Shown here in pieces: positions 47,301 through 55,186 of a DNA stretch of 64,000 nucleotides (position 1 is its first letter; each line of letters starts with the position of its first letter). The notes under the pieces are model-generated. The model saw nothing but the letters and a program-made list of their open reading frames with translations, had not been told where the DNA came from and made no database searches. The position numbers and the translations under genes were made by a program. The stretch comes from Prevotella sp. (GTDB taxonomy: Bacteria > Bacteroidota > Bacteroidia > Bacteroidales > Bacteroidaceae), in NCBI GenBank assembly GCA_016901395.1, contig JAEAMQ010000036.1:124001-188000 (forward strand), in the 5' to 3' direction.

Positions 47301-48777
47301 CACCCTGCACAACGATACTATCCGTTGCCTGATCAATGAGATTAAGTTTGTCAACGACACCGTCTACGATCGCAACGGCAATTCCGGCATCGTCACCGGA
47401 AGCCTCTATCACGACCATCTCTCACAGCTCACCTATGACATCAAGACCAAGGCCCGCAACTTCCTGGCCTACGATTGGGGACCCACCTATGGCAGCACGT
47501 TCTACGGAACGGTCTATGGCACAGGCGACGTGAATATCAAGGGTAAGTCGGGCGAAGTGAATATTGACGTGAATGTCACACCGCAACAGGGCTCGCAGGT
47601 GGTTTATGACGTAGCGTCACCCACCACCATTGGGTCGCGCGAGTTTATCCATTGGAACACACGCGACACGCTTTCCACCGCAATGCAGGAGATGCGCTTA
47701 CCCAGAACAGACCACGACAGCATACCAGATAATCAGGATGAGCCAGACATTCCGACGGATATCCACATCAACTTCCTCATCAACACCAACCCGGATGCCA
47801 CGCTTAAACTCATTATGGATAAGGCCACGGGCGATTACATTAATCTAAACGGTTCGGGAGTCATCCGTGCCTCCTATTATAATAAAGGTGGACTCGACAT
47901 CTTCGGCAACTATCTCATCGACCATGGCATCTACAAACTCACCATACAAAATGTCATCAAGCGCGACTTCAGCTTCGCTCAGGGCGGCACCATCGTGTTT
48001 GGCGGCGACCCCTATGCGGCCAATCTCAACCTCACGGCCCAGTACACGGTCAACTCCGTGAGCCTCTCCGACCTGCAGATTGGAAAGAGTTTTTCGAGCA
48101 ACAACATCCGTGTGAACTGCATCATGAATATCACAGGCACACCGGCTGCACCGAAAATCGATTTCAGTATGGATATGCCCACCATCGGAACCGATGCCAA
48201 ACAGATGATCTACAGTCTTATCAACAGTGAGGAAGAGATGAACCAGCAGGTGCTCTATCTCCTGGCTGTGGGCAGATTCTATTCTCAGGGGAGCAACAAT
48301 GCCTCGTCGAGCAGCACCACTGAAAACCAGACCAGCCTCGCCATGCAGAGTATTCTCAGCGGTCAGCTGAGTCAACAGCTCAACACGGTGCTCAATTCGG
48401 TAGTGAAAAACGTGAACTGGAATGTCGGCGCTAACATATCGCCGGGCAACGAGGGCTGGAACAATGCTGAATATGAGGGACTTCTCAGCGGACGCATGCT
48501 GAACAACCGGCTGCTGTTCAACGGTCAGTTTGGCTATCGCGACAACAGCAATGCCACGACTTCGTTTATAGGAGACTTCGACCTGCGCTATCTCATCACG
48601 CCCAATGGCAACCTCAGCGTGCATGTCTACAACCAGACCAACGACCGCTATTTCACCCGCAACTCGCTCAACACGCAGGGCATCGGCTTCATCCTCAAGA
48701 AGGATTTCGACAGCTGGAAGTCGCTGTTCGGCTTGAAAAAGAAGAAGGTGAAGCCCGTGACAGAGCCAAAGAAGTAG
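44326..48777 (+). CDS. tamB: TamB-like translocation and assembly / lipid-transport protein
   Basis: About 1483 residues: an N-terminal membrane anchor (MNVLVWTIVGLYLTTALLINIPVVQ), an AsmA-like start (TKVGLGRVDLGLLNRIIIDDVRLSD), a very long repetitive beta region and the C-terminal TamB/DUF490 domain (DIHINFLINTNPDATLKLIMD; QKDFSFAQGG-like RDFSFAQGGTIVFGGDP; YLLAVGRFY). Proteins of this family form a hydrophobic groove across the periplasm for outer membrane lipid transport or barrel assembly. ATG 44326 is chosen; the in-frame TTG at 44305 would be nearly leaderless. The partner TamA/BamA-type gene is not adjacent. It is divergent from the nqr operon. Confidence 0.93.
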   Translation: MNVLVWTIVGLYLTTALLINIPVVQSFIGSQVALALSQKLNTKVGLGRVDLGLLNRIIIDDVRLSDQKNKELLRASRLSAKFDYLELLKGNISISSAQLFGMKANLYKETADSKPNFQFILDSLASKDTTQHKPLNIELKSLIIRHGELSYHQLDIPKRPQFDFHHLHIRNLSSHLLLNTLRDDSINLYVKRLSMQEESGIDVKSLTFKLISNNKGAELKNFELLLPSSQLRLGDIKASYSLKNKKINPASIRYDGSILSSIINPRDIASFAPLLKKFNRPILLQSSFSGTSNSLQLHAFEVSVPHLGKNMTLSSPSDIRISVEGYINSWDKTPIWSANIRNLLVDNAGMEMLAGDIPEVVERMKYFSYRGRANGYGKNISTRGVLKSGTGNADVTFDLHDKNFTGHVKTDGFNLSQLLNNDKFGQLATNINLAGNLRQKYYQAKGTVSRIDYNGYSYHNVVVDGSFDHGLMSGKMNVNDPNLIADINGALNTNKAHSAAHLTANVSHFNPSALKLLEKQLGNATYSANIVASFTGNSLNSAMGNLSVTQLRKKTSEGEYALDSLLLKAGNNQQGHYLTLHSDFAQAQVTGKFDYKTLVQSLKNAIVRKLPSIQQLTPIKYRRTPANDFSVQATVNRTDWLREFFGISVELPEPMRLSGSMSHGSEDIEANIFAPKIIYNGNHYKDVSIVVSSPNNDLNADISVVKIGKNGIGAEYRLEASATDDRLISVFSLDNHARQKRLMGRLNSTIQFSRNNNGVSEARMTVSPSQISVGDSTFTIHPSSVTYSKNHLEFNDFLITSGSQHISINGVTTKDSSDSLLVDLNHVNVNYILNLVNFHAVEFSGHASGRAYVSHLFGQPEARGRLQVDDFRFQNGRMGTLYAKVDWNRAQEEIDIDAQAIDTMLVGDILPKLRTTTISGYVSPKRNYIDLGITAKNSRGEFVESFCSSFMDHTDLTANGKVRVWGDLKDINLTGELVVNGKMGITPLNTQYTLHNDTIRCLINEIKFVNDTVYDRNGNSGIVTGSLYHDHLSQLTYDIKTKARNFLAYDWGPTYGSTFYGTVYGTGDVNIKGKSGEVNIDVNVTPQQGSQVVYDVASPTTIGSREFIHWNTRDTLSTAMQEMRLPRTDHDSIPDNQDEPDIPTDIHINFLINTNPDATLKLIMDKATGDYINLNGSGVIRASYYNKGGLDIFGNYLIDHGIYKLTIQNVIKRDFSFAQGGTIVFGGDPYAANLNLTAQYTVNSVSLSDLQIGKSFSSNNIRVNCIMNITGTPAAPKIDFSMDMPTIGTDAKQMIYSLINSEEEMNQQVLYLLAVGRFYSQGSNNASSSSTTENQTSLAMQSILSGQLSQQLNTVLNSVVKNVNWNVGANISPGNEGWNNAEYEGLLSGRMLNNRLLFNGQFGYRDNSNATTSFIGDFDLRYLITPNGNLSVHVYNQTNDRYFTRNSLNTQGIGFILKKDFDSWKSLFGLKKKKVKPVTEPKK

Positions 48778-48824
48778 GTAGCTTGTTTAGGAAAGGTGCT
48801 CGGAGATGGCTCGTTTTTTAAAAT

Positions 48825-48872
48825 TATCAGAGGTGATAGGCTGTTCGACATGTCACCTCTGATTTTTGTTTT
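48825..48872 (+). terminator. tamB terminator
   Basis: ATCAGAGGTGA pairs perfectly with TCACCTCTGAT and is followed by TTTTGTTTTT, about 50 bases after the tamB stop. Confidence 0.85.
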
Positions 48873-48918
48873 TCTGTGGTATGGGTGGATTGTTCCCTTT
48901 TTTTATAGCATGCACTTG

Positions 48919-49086
48919 GGTGTTATTGCATTCCTTTTTATGGTCCTTGGTACGATCGTCAATTTTCCATCCATTATCAGAACAGGTGTTATTGCATTCC
49001 TTTTTATAGTCCTTGGTACGTTCGTCAATTTTCTATCCATTATCAGAACAGGTGTTATTGCATTCCTTTTTATAGTCCTTGGTACG
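48919..49086. repeat. Direct repeat block, 36/30/36/30/36 bases
   Basis: Three 36-base repeats at 48919-48954, 48985-49020 and 49051-49086 begin GGTGTTATTGCATTCC and end TCCTTGGTACG; the first differs from the others at one base. They are separated by two 30-base spacers (48955-48984, 49021-49050) that differ from each other at only two positions. Identity stops exactly at the outer ends of the first and last 36-mer. The 66-base period is in frame, so open frames through it (both strands) encode 22-residue repeats, but these frames look spurious. The geometry is CRISPR-like, but near-identical spacers and no cas genes favour a tandem duplication. Confidence 0.8.
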
Positions 49087-49183
49087 TGGGGTGCTCTCGG
49101 TAGAGCGGGATATGAAATACCTCCAAGATTATTATTCAGATTGATAAGACAGCGCGTTGCTCTCCATGTCCAGTCTTTTATGG

Positions 49184-49391
49184 GAACCCGGGACGGGTTC
49201 TGCTGTTGATAGGGCATGGTTGGGAGCGTAGCGGACAACCATGTCCTTCGTTACGTGTTCATCCTTTCAACCCTGAAGGGGTTGTGCTGTTTTTCGAGAA
49301 TGGTATTAAGTTTTTGGAACACTTTCAGCGTTCCTTTTCCTTACTCATCTTTACCCAGGGTAGATATCGCTACGCTCGCCTACCCTGGGCT
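49184..49391. repeat. Cluster of four intergenic hairpins
   Basis: Four short inverted repeats lie in sequence: GAACCC/GGGTTC (49184-49200), GGCATGGTTG/CAACCATGTCC (49213-49246), CAACCCTGAAGGGGTTG (49268-49284) and CCCAGGGTAG/CTACCCTGGG (49354-49389). The last two resemble dispersed intergenic palindromes that I associate with Bacteroidota genomes. No gene overlaps them. Confidence 0.65.
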
Positions 49392-49592
49392 ATAACAATC
49401 GCAACCCCACTTCGAGAGATGATGTTAACTAATGGAACCGATGATCATACCATTGATTTGTTCCAAAATAGCTTCAAGAAGTCAATATCTATTTCCCAAA
49501 TACCATTTGTAGGTTTCCCAACACGGTCTTGTTGGTGACTAACCAGATGACGTCACTTATCGATGTTTTCATCGAAACCATCGTTTTCTTAT

Positions 49593-49678
49593 CGTATTGC
49601 GTTCGAAGTACGCTTGTACTGCGTTCGAAGTACACGTGCATTGCGAACGCAGTACAAGCGTACTCCGTACGCAATACG
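49593..49678. repeat. Long near-perfect inverted repeat (86 bases)
   Basis: The left arm begins CGTATTGCGTTCGAAGTACG and continues CTTGTACTGCGTTCG; the right arm, CGAACGCAGTACAAGCGTACT then ACGCAATACG, is its complement with one short mismatched stretch (CGA against CCG). Arms are about 35 bases around a 16-base centre, AAGTACACGTGCATTG. Within the left arm TGCGTTCGAAGTAC is itself repeated. Confidence 0.8.
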
Positions 49679-49777
49679 GTGACGTTGAAGCCTAATGACG
49701 TTGATTAAGATATTTGATAATTATGTTTGTGTGTCAATTAGAAGATTGCTAATAGTTTGTATTTGAGTCTGTTCTAA

Positions 49778-49812
49778 TAAAAATGCCTCCCACAATGAAT
49801 GTGAGAGGCAAT
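49778..49812 (-). terminator. Terminator of the HAD/DUF5053 unit
   Basis: On the minus strand TTGCCTCTCACATTC pairs with TTGTGGGAGGCA (one mismatch) and ends in TTTTTATT, about 60 bases after the DUF5053 stop. Confidence 0.8.
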
Positions 49813-49873
49813 GGTTGCGCCACAAACCCAATGGCGACTTCTGTTCAATACGGTTAATACAGACCGAGGCTTT

Positions 49874-50119
49874 TTAAATTTTTTCGGCTGCCCTACGGAT
49901 TCGGTCGGCGAGATCTATCAAAGCCCCTTTAAGCTGATATTTCTCCTCCTCGGTAAACTCTGTCGGCTTTTTGTTGCCGTCTATTCCGTCAAGTTTGTGG
50001 TATAGCCAAGAGCCTGACTTGTCAAAGTATCGTTTGGCCAAGTCTGACCAGGAAATGGAAATGAGCAGGTCATAGAGTTTGGCCTTCATCGTGTTGGTTT
50101 GAGTCTCCTTTAAAGTCAT
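49874..50119 (-). CDS. DUF5053 small protein
   Basis: 81 residues, a size typical of DUF5053, a Bacteroidota family of unknown function. The characteristic parts are DLLISISWSDLAKRYFDKSGSWLYHKLDGIDG and FTEEEKYQLKGALIDLADRIRRAAEKI, a helix-turn-helix-like arrangement that might bind nucleic acid. ATG 50119 is used; an internal ATG (MKAKLYDL) 10 codons later is possible. It lies 47 bases after the HAD gene on the same strand and is probably co-transcribed. Confidence 0.8.
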   Translation of the reverse strand: MTLKETQTNTMKAKLYDLLISISWSDLAKRYFDKSGSWLYHKLDGIDGNKKPTEFTEEEKYQLKGALIDLADRIRRAAEKI

Positions 50120-50166
50120 CGTCGCCGCTATTTTATCATAGTATTGTTTTCTTCCGCAGGTCCGTC

Positions 50167-50796
50167 CTACACTGGGATTTGCTCGATGGAAAGCTGGGTG
50201 AAATCGGCGACAACGAGGTCGGACATCGGGGCCACGACATCGCGGGGATTGGTGGTAGTGAGGCCAATGCAATAGAGGCCGGCGGCACGAACAGCCTTCA
50301 GACCGTTGATGCTGTCCTCAAATCCCGCGCACTGTGACGGGGCTGCGCCGAAGCATGCAGCACCCTTGAGATAGCAGTCGGGGTCGGGTTTGCTCTTGCT
50401 GAAATCCTCGCTCGTGAGGATGCGGTCGAAATAAGACTTGAATTGGGGCAGCCTCTGGTACACATTCTCCATCTTCGGAAGGTTGCTGCTCGTCACCACC
50501 GCCGTCTTGACACCCCTCTCGCGCAAGGCTTTGACAAATGTTTCAAAGCCCGGAATATAGTCGTATTGCATGTTGCGCTCAAAGCTATCCAGCTCCTGCG
50601 TGATGCGCTTCTGTATGTCGGGCCAGTCGGCGAAGTGGCGGTCGTAAATCTGCGTGAGCGTCATGCCCTTGATTTTCTGCTCCAGTCCCACCGTGTCGGG
50701 GAAATAATGGCTGAGTTGCGCGCCCCAGAACTTCGTGTATTGCGACTCGGTATCGAGGATGACACCATCTAAATCAAATAAAGCGGCTTTAATCAT
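50167..50796 (-). CDS. HAD-superfamily phosphatase/phosphomutase
   Basis: 209 residues, subfamily IA (beta-phosphoglucomutase-like). Motif I is FDLDGVILDTES, motif II VVTSSNLPK, motif III Lys in SKSKPDPDCY and motif IV FEDSINGLKA. The helical cap lies between motifs I and II. The natural substrate cannot be read from sequence; sugar phosphates are usual. Transcribed divergently from rsmG through a symmetrical promoter. Confidence 0.9.
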   Translation of the reverse strand: MIKAALFDLDGVILDTESQYTKFWGAQLSHYFPDTVGLEQKIKGMTLTQIYDRHFADWPDIQKRITQELDSFERNMQYDYIPGFETFVKALRERGVKTAVVTSSNLPKMENVYQRLPQFKSYFDRILTSEDFSKSKPDPDCYLKGAACFGAAPSQCAGFEDSINGLKAVRAAGLYCIGLTTTNPRDVVAPMSDLVVADFTQLSIEQIPV

Positions 50797-50813
50797 TATT
50801 ATCTCTGTTTGGC

Positions 50814-50846
50814 CGCAAAGTTACGACAAAAAATCGTAACTTTGCG
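50814..50846. promoter_or_regulatory. Symmetrical divergent promoter, HAD gene / rsmG
   Basis: A perfect inverted repeat, CGCAAAGTTACGA ... TCGTAACTTTGCG, around an A-rich centre. Each arm contains TAACTTTG: minus-strand at 50816-50823 and plus-strand at 50837-50844. The two -7 boxes therefore lie back to back 13 bases apart. Confidence 0.7.
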
Positions 50847-50863
50847 AGCAAAATATAGATAAA

Positions 50864-51481
50864 TTGGACCTGTTCAACGTTTTCCCAACGCTCACTGCCA
50901 CCCAGAAAGCGCAGTTTGAAGCCCTCGATGCACTCTATCGCGACTGGAATGCCAAGATCAATGTCATCTCCCGCAAGGACATCGACAATCTGTATCTCCA
51001 TCATGTGCTCCACTCCCTGGCCATCGCCAAGTTTACGGGCTTCAAACCCGGCACCCGAATCCTCGACATCGGAACGGGTGGCGGCTTCCCCGGCATACCC
51101 TTGGCGATTATGTTTCCCGACTGTCAGTTTCGTCTTATTGACAGCATCGGCAAGAAAATCAAGGTAGCCACCGAGGTGGCCAAGAGCATCGGACTGACCA
51201 ACGTTGAGGCTTTCCACCGCCGTGGTGAGGAAGAGAAAGACCGCTTTGACTTTATCGTTTCGCGCGCCGTGATGCCCTTACCCGACTTAGTGAAGATTGT
51301 AAGGAAGAACGTGTCGAAGTCGCAGCACAACGCCTTGCCCAACGGACTCATCGTGCTCAAGGGCGGCAACCTCGACGAAGAACTCAAGCCTTTTGGCAAG
51401 ATAGTGGAGCAAGTGCCCATCACCGGCTTCTTCGACGACGAGTGGTTTGAGGACAAAAAGGTGATCTATCTGCCGTTATAG
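50864..51481 (+). CDS. rsmG: 16S rRNA m7G527 methyltransferase RsmG (GidB)
   Basis: 205 residues. SAM-dependent methylation of G527 in 16S rRNA; loss is linked to low-level streptomycin resistance. Rossmann motif I is ILDIGTGGGFPGIPLAIMFPD; the second part has IVSRAVMPLPDL. The N-terminus MDLFNVFPTLTATQKAQFEAL fits the family and starts with a TTG at 50864, about 13 bases after the predicted transcription start; no ATG is available nearby. Confidence 0.94.
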   Translation: MDLFNVFPTLTATQKAQFEALDALYRDWNAKINVISRKDIDNLYLHHVLHSLAIAKFTGFKPGTRILDIGTGGGFPGIPLAIMFPDCQFRLIDSIGKKIKVATEVAKSIGLTNVEAFHRRGEEEKDRFDFIVSRAVMPLPDLVKIVRKNVSKSQHNALPNGLIVLKGGNLDEELKPFGKIVEQVPITGFFDDEWFEDKKVIYLPL

Positions 51482-51521
51482 TCCCGTTTATCTCATCTTA
51501 TTTTAATAAAAAGACACGAAT

Positions 51522-52169
51522 ATGCTACAAGTACAACGTTTTGTCTGCAACATGATACAGGAGAACAGCTATGTGGTCAGCGATGAGACAGGCGAGGCCG
51601 TCATCATTGACTGCGGTGCGTTCTATGAGAGTGAGAAGACCGCCATCAAGCAATATATCGAGCAAAACCAGTTGCGCCCCGTGCGCCTCATTGCCACCCA
51701 CGGACATGTGGACCACAATCTCGGCATCAAATTTGTGCACGACAACTGGGGCCTGAAATTGGAAGTGCATGCTTCCGAAGAAGACCTCGTGGGCCAGTTG
51801 CCCCTCCAGGCCGCCAGCATCTGTGGCGTGGAGATGCCCGAGGAAGCTTTTGCGCCCGTGGGACGCTATCTCCGTGGCGACGACGTTATCACGTTTGGCA
51901 GCCACACATTCACCATCCTTGAGACCCCGGGCCACACCCCCGGCGGCGTGTTCTTCTATTGCAAGGAAGAGGGCGTGGCCTTCTCGGGCGACACGTTGTT
52001 TCGTGGCAGCATCGGCCGCACCGACTTCCCCGGCGGCTCCATGTTCCTACTCATCCAGAGCCTGAGAATGATTTGCCAGCTGCCTGACGAGACTGTGGTC
52101 TACCCCGGACACGGCGACCCCACGACGATAGGCCGCGAGGTGGCCAACAATCCCTATCTCGACCGATAG
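51522..52169 (+). CDS. MBL-fold hydrolase (glyoxalase II-like)
   Basis: 215 residues. Binuclear metal site: THGHVDHNLG (HxHxDH), ETPGHTPGG, FSGDTLFRGSIGRTD and VYPGHGDPTT. This is the short glyoxalase II-like group without the C-terminal substrate domain, so hydrolysis of S-lactoylglutathione is not assured; a related thioester or other ester is equally likely. Lies 40 bases after rsmG and 37 before ruvC, perhaps in one transcript. Confidence 0.9.
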   Translation: MLQVQRFVCNMIQENSYVVSDETGEAVIIDCGAFYESEKTAIKQYIEQNQLRPVRLIATHGHVDHNLGIKFVHDNWGLKLEVHASEEDLVGQLPLQAASICGVEMPEEAFAPVGRYLRGDDVITFGSHTFTILETPGHTPGGVFFYCKEEGVAFSGDTLFRGSIGRTDFPGGSMFLLIQSLRMICQLPDETVVYPGHGDPTTIGREVANNPYLDR

Positions 52170-52206
52170 TATCACTGTGAAATCCAACCTCCAACCCGAC
52201 TGACAG

Positions 52207-52788
52207 ATGGCAGAAACCAAACGACAACCCACCGAACGCATTATTCTCGGCATAGACCCGGGAACCAATGTCATGGGCTATGGCGTGCTCCGCATTCTCG
52301 GCAACAAACCCGAGATGATGGCGCTCGGTGTCATCGACATGCGCAAGATGAGTGACACCTATCTCAAGTTGGGCAAGATTTTTGAGCGCGTCATCGGCAT
52401 TATCGACGAGTATCACCCTGATGAGATGGCCATCGAAGCACCGTTCTACAGCAAGAATGTGCAGTCGCTCATCAAGCTCGGACGGGCACAGGGCGTGGCC
52501 ATCGCCGCCGCCATCCACCGTGACATTTGCATCCACGAATATGCTCCGCTGAAAATCAAGATGGCCATCACCGGTCAGGGACAGGCCTCCAAGGAGCAGG
52601 TGGCCGGCATGTTGCAGCGACTGCTGCACATCTCCAAGGACGACATGCCGAAGTTTATGGATGCCACCGATGCCCTTGGCGCGGCCTATTGCCATTTCCT
52701 TCAGCTGTCCGCGCCCGTCACCGATGCCACCCACTATGGCAGTTGGGCCGATTTTGCCAAGCGCAATCCCAAGAAAGTAAGAAGCTGA
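52207..52788 (+). CDS. ruvC: Holliday junction resolvase RuvC
   Basis: 193 residues. Cleaves Holliday junctions with RuvAB. Acidic active-site residues are in [15 protein letters not shown] (first Asp), [11 protein letters not shown] (Glu) and the paired Asp in [14 protein letters not shown]. An unconserved basic tail (KRNPKKVRS) follows. ruvA and ruvB are not in the window. Confidence 0.95.
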   Translation: MAETKRQPTERIILGIDPGTNVMGYGVLRILGNKPEMMALGVIDMRKMSDTYLKLGKIFERVIGIIDEYHPDEMAIEAPFYSKNVQSLIKLGRAQGVAIAAAIHRDICIHEYAPLKIKMAITGQGQASKEQVAGMLQRLLHISKDDMPKFMDATDALGAAYCHFLQLSAPVTDATHYGSWADFAKRNPKKVRS

Positions 52789-52834
52789 CACAGCTTGTCG
52801 GCTATATCATATTTGTAGAGTAGAGAGACACATC

Positions 52835-54349
52835 ATGGAACATTCCAATGCAACAGAGGCCGGCGAGTCATGGCCCATCATCCATATTCACGACGGCGTG
52901 TGCCGCATGCCCGAGTGGCGTATGGCTCAACCGGTGAACTTCACCAGTCTTAATGGTGAGCATATCGCCATCGTGGGACCCAACGGCGGGGGCAAGACAC
53001 GCCTCGTCAACATCATCATCGGGCGTTATCCGCTGCTCATGCGCGACCCCGAATACGATTTCCGACCGAGCCAGTTGCCGATGGTCTCCGACAATATCAA
53101 ATACATCACCTTCCTCGATGCCTACGGCGGCGACAACGACCGCACCTATTATCTCCAGCAACGATGGAACCGCACCGAGATGGATGAGGCCACACCGACC
53201 GTCGGTCAGAAACTCGAGGAGGCTTATCACCGCACGGGCGACGACACGCCGGAGCGCAGGGCGTTGCAGCAGAAACTCTATGACACCTTCCGCCTCGACC
53301 AGCTTGTCGACAAATACACGCCCCTGTTGTCGAGCGGCGAGCTGCGCAAGTTCAAGCTCACCGAGACTCTTCTGGCTGCGCCACGGGTGCTCATCATGGA
53401 CAATCCCTTTATCGGACTCGATGCCGCGACACGCGACCAGCTGCGCGAATTGCTCGCCACGATTACCCGTGAACTCGATTTGCAAATCATGCTCGTGCTC
53501 TCCAAGAGTGACGACATACCGCCGTTTATCACCCATGTGGTGGAGGTGAGAGACAATGTGGTGCTGCCCAAGCGCACGCTGAACGACTATCTCGACCATC
53601 GTCCCACGCTGCCGCCCCATGTGTTGAGTGCTGACGTGGCGCAGGGCATTATCGATTTGCCCTACAAGGACAACGAATACCACACGCGAGAGGTGGTCGG
53701 CATGCACGACGTCTCCATCCGTTATGGCGAGCGCACCATCCTTAAGGAACTCTCGTGGACCGTGCTCAACGGCGAACGATGGGCGTTGGTGGGCAAGAAC
53801 GGTGCCGGAAAGTCGACGCTGCTGAGTCTGGTCTGCGCCGACAATCCGCAGAGTTACGCCTGCGACATCGCCCTGTTTGACAATCCGCGCGGGTCGGGCG
53901 AGAGCATCTGGGACATCAAGAAGCACATCGGATATGTGTCGCCCGAGATGCACCGGGCCTACAAGCGCGACCTGCCCGCCATCCATATCGTGGCCAGTGG
54001 ACTCAAGGACAGCGTAGGACTCTATGTGAAACCGCAGGTGAACGAATACGACATCTGTCGCTTCTGGATGAATGTTTTTGGCATTCGCGAATTAGAAAAT
54101 CGCACTTTCATGAAACTTTCGAGCGGTGAACAACGTCTTGTATTATTAGCAAGGGCATTTGTCAAAGATCCTGAACTGCTCATTCTCGATGAGCCGCTCC
54201 ACGGATTAGACAACCGAAACCGACAATTGGTGAAGAACGTCATTGAGACATTCTGCCAGCGTAAGAACAAAACGCTCATCATGGTGACCCACTACGAAAG
54301 CGAGATGCCGGCCTGCATTGATCATCGCATCGAGCTTGTGAGACATTGA
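52835..54349 (+). CDS. ModF-like protein with two ABC ATPase domains
   Basis: 504 residues, two nucleotide-binding domains and no membrane part, the layout of ModF/PhrA. Domain 1: Walker A GPNGGGKTRL, signature LSSGELRKFKL, Walker B LIMDNPFIGLD, where Asn replaces the usual catalytic Glu. Domain 2: GKNGAGKSTLLSL, LSSGEQRLVLL, LLILDEPLHGLD and switch His in MVTHYESE, complete. One site therefore probably binds but does not turn over ATP. A role in molybdate handling is only by analogy; no mod transporter genes are adjacent. Begins 46 bases after ruvC. Confidence 0.85.
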   Translation: MEHSNATEAGESWPIIHIHDGVCRMPEWRMAQPVNFTSLNGEHIAIVGPNGGGKTRLVNIIIGRYPLLMRDPEYDFRPSQLPMVSDNIKYITFLDAYGGDNDRTYYLQQRWNRTEMDEATPTVGQKLEEAYHRTGDDTPERRALQQKLYDTFRLDQLVDKYTPLLSSGELRKFKLTETLLAAPRVLIMDNPFIGLDAATRDQLRELLATITRELDLQIMLVLSKSDDIPPFITHVVEVRDNVVLPKRTLNDYLDHRPTLPPHVLSADVAQGIIDLPYKDNEYHTREVVGMHDVSIRYGERTILKELSWTVLNGERWALVGKNGAGKSTLLSLVCADNPQSYACDIALFDNPRGSGESIWDIKKHIGYVSPEMHRAYKRDLPAIHIVASGLKDSVGLYVKPQVNEYDICRFWMNVFGIRELENRTFMKLSSGEQRLVLLARAFVKDPELLILDEPLHGLDNRNRQLVKNVIETFCQRKNKTLIMVTHYESEMPACIDHRIELVRH

Positions 54350-54408
54350 TGAGTTGGGGAAAATAAAACGAATAATGATAAAGTTACATTCTAAAAAAAC
54401 AGTATAAA

Positions 54409-54891
54409 ATGAACAAAACACTTTTAACCATAGCTCTTTGTGGCTTGTTTTCGCTGAATATTCACGCTCAGCAGATATTCAACGAGGTGAAGAGTATACA
54501 GAAGAACTTTCTTACCATCAAGCAAGATAAATCAAAACCTTTGGACGAGCGTAAGGTAGCATCGTTCAAATGGGATGCGGTTGAATATATGCTATATAAG
54601 GCTAAAGACGACTCCACCTTCTCCGAACGGCAATTAGGACAACAGACCATGGCCATGACAGAATTTGTCAATCTCTATTTCAAACGTCTCTCGGAAGCAC
54701 AAAACAAGGAAAAGAAAGATATTGCCATAGCTCGTTTTAAGAATGCAAGCATCAACAACAGCCTTTTTCAGGATATGGACAAGGAGCTTGTACTTGCTTA
54801 TTATGACAATCCCAAGTTCACCACGCCCTTCTCTCTCGACACCGACTGGGTGAAAGCGCTGGCAGAAATCCGTAGTAAGAGCTGGGAATAG
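54409..54891 (+). CDS. Small secreted protein of unknown function
   Basis: 160 residues with a signal peptide (MNKTLLTIALCGLFSLNIHAQQ). The mature part is mainly helical and charged (EVKSIQKNFLTIKQDKSKPLDERKVASFKWDAVEYM; RQLGQQTMAMTEFVNLYFKRLSEAQN), without Cys, so probably a soluble periplasmic protein. I recognise no domain. It is 59 bases after the ModF-like gene. Confidence 0.75.
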   Translation: MNKTLLTIALCGLFSLNIHAQQIFNEVKSIQKNFLTIKQDKSKPLDERKVASFKWDAVEYMLYKAKDDSTFSERQLGQQTMAMTEFVNLYFKRLSEAQNKEKKDIAIARFKNASINNSLFQDMDKELVLAYYDNPKFTTPFSLDTDWVKALAEIRSKSWE

Positions 54892-55075
54892 AGTTTCTCG
54901 GAGGCTGCGGCCGAATAGATGTTGGGCTGTAGGCCTCACGTAGAGCCACAGAGAATAAGGAGGCAGCGCTTTGATTATTCCACACAGAGTTGGGGAGTTG
55001 TAGGAGGCTGCACGGCGACATGTCCCCATATTCTCGTGGAGTTTTAAGAGCTTCCGCCTGCGGAAGATAAGGAGT

Positions 55076-55124
55076 TCCCGCACAAAGACAAACTGTTTAG
55101 ATAGTCTTTGTGCGGGATTATTTT
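55076..55124 (+). terminator. Terminator-like hairpin
   Basis: TCCCGCACAAAGAC pairs perfectly with GTCTTTGTGCGGGA and is followed by TTATTTT, 185 bases after the secreted-protein stop. Confidence 0.7.
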
Positions 55125-55186
55125 GTGGATATCTCAGAGAGTAATCCATCTGATTTCGCAGTCACATGATACTGTTATGTCGTGCG

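Noticed and set aside
48919..49086. Calling the 36/30 repeat block a CRISPR array
   Set aside because: The two spacers are 28/30 identical and there is no cas gene or leader that I recognise. I list it as a repeat and discuss the alternative as a finding.
48796..49238. Open frames on both strands through the 66-base repeat (about 110-137 codons)
   Set aside because: The frames stay open because 66 is a multiple of three. They overlap the tamB terminator and hairpin cluster, have no promoter and resemble no family.
52868..53986. 372-codon open frame antisense to the ModF-like gene
   Set aside because: The plus strand encodes two complete ABC ATPase domains; the antisense frame is a shadow.
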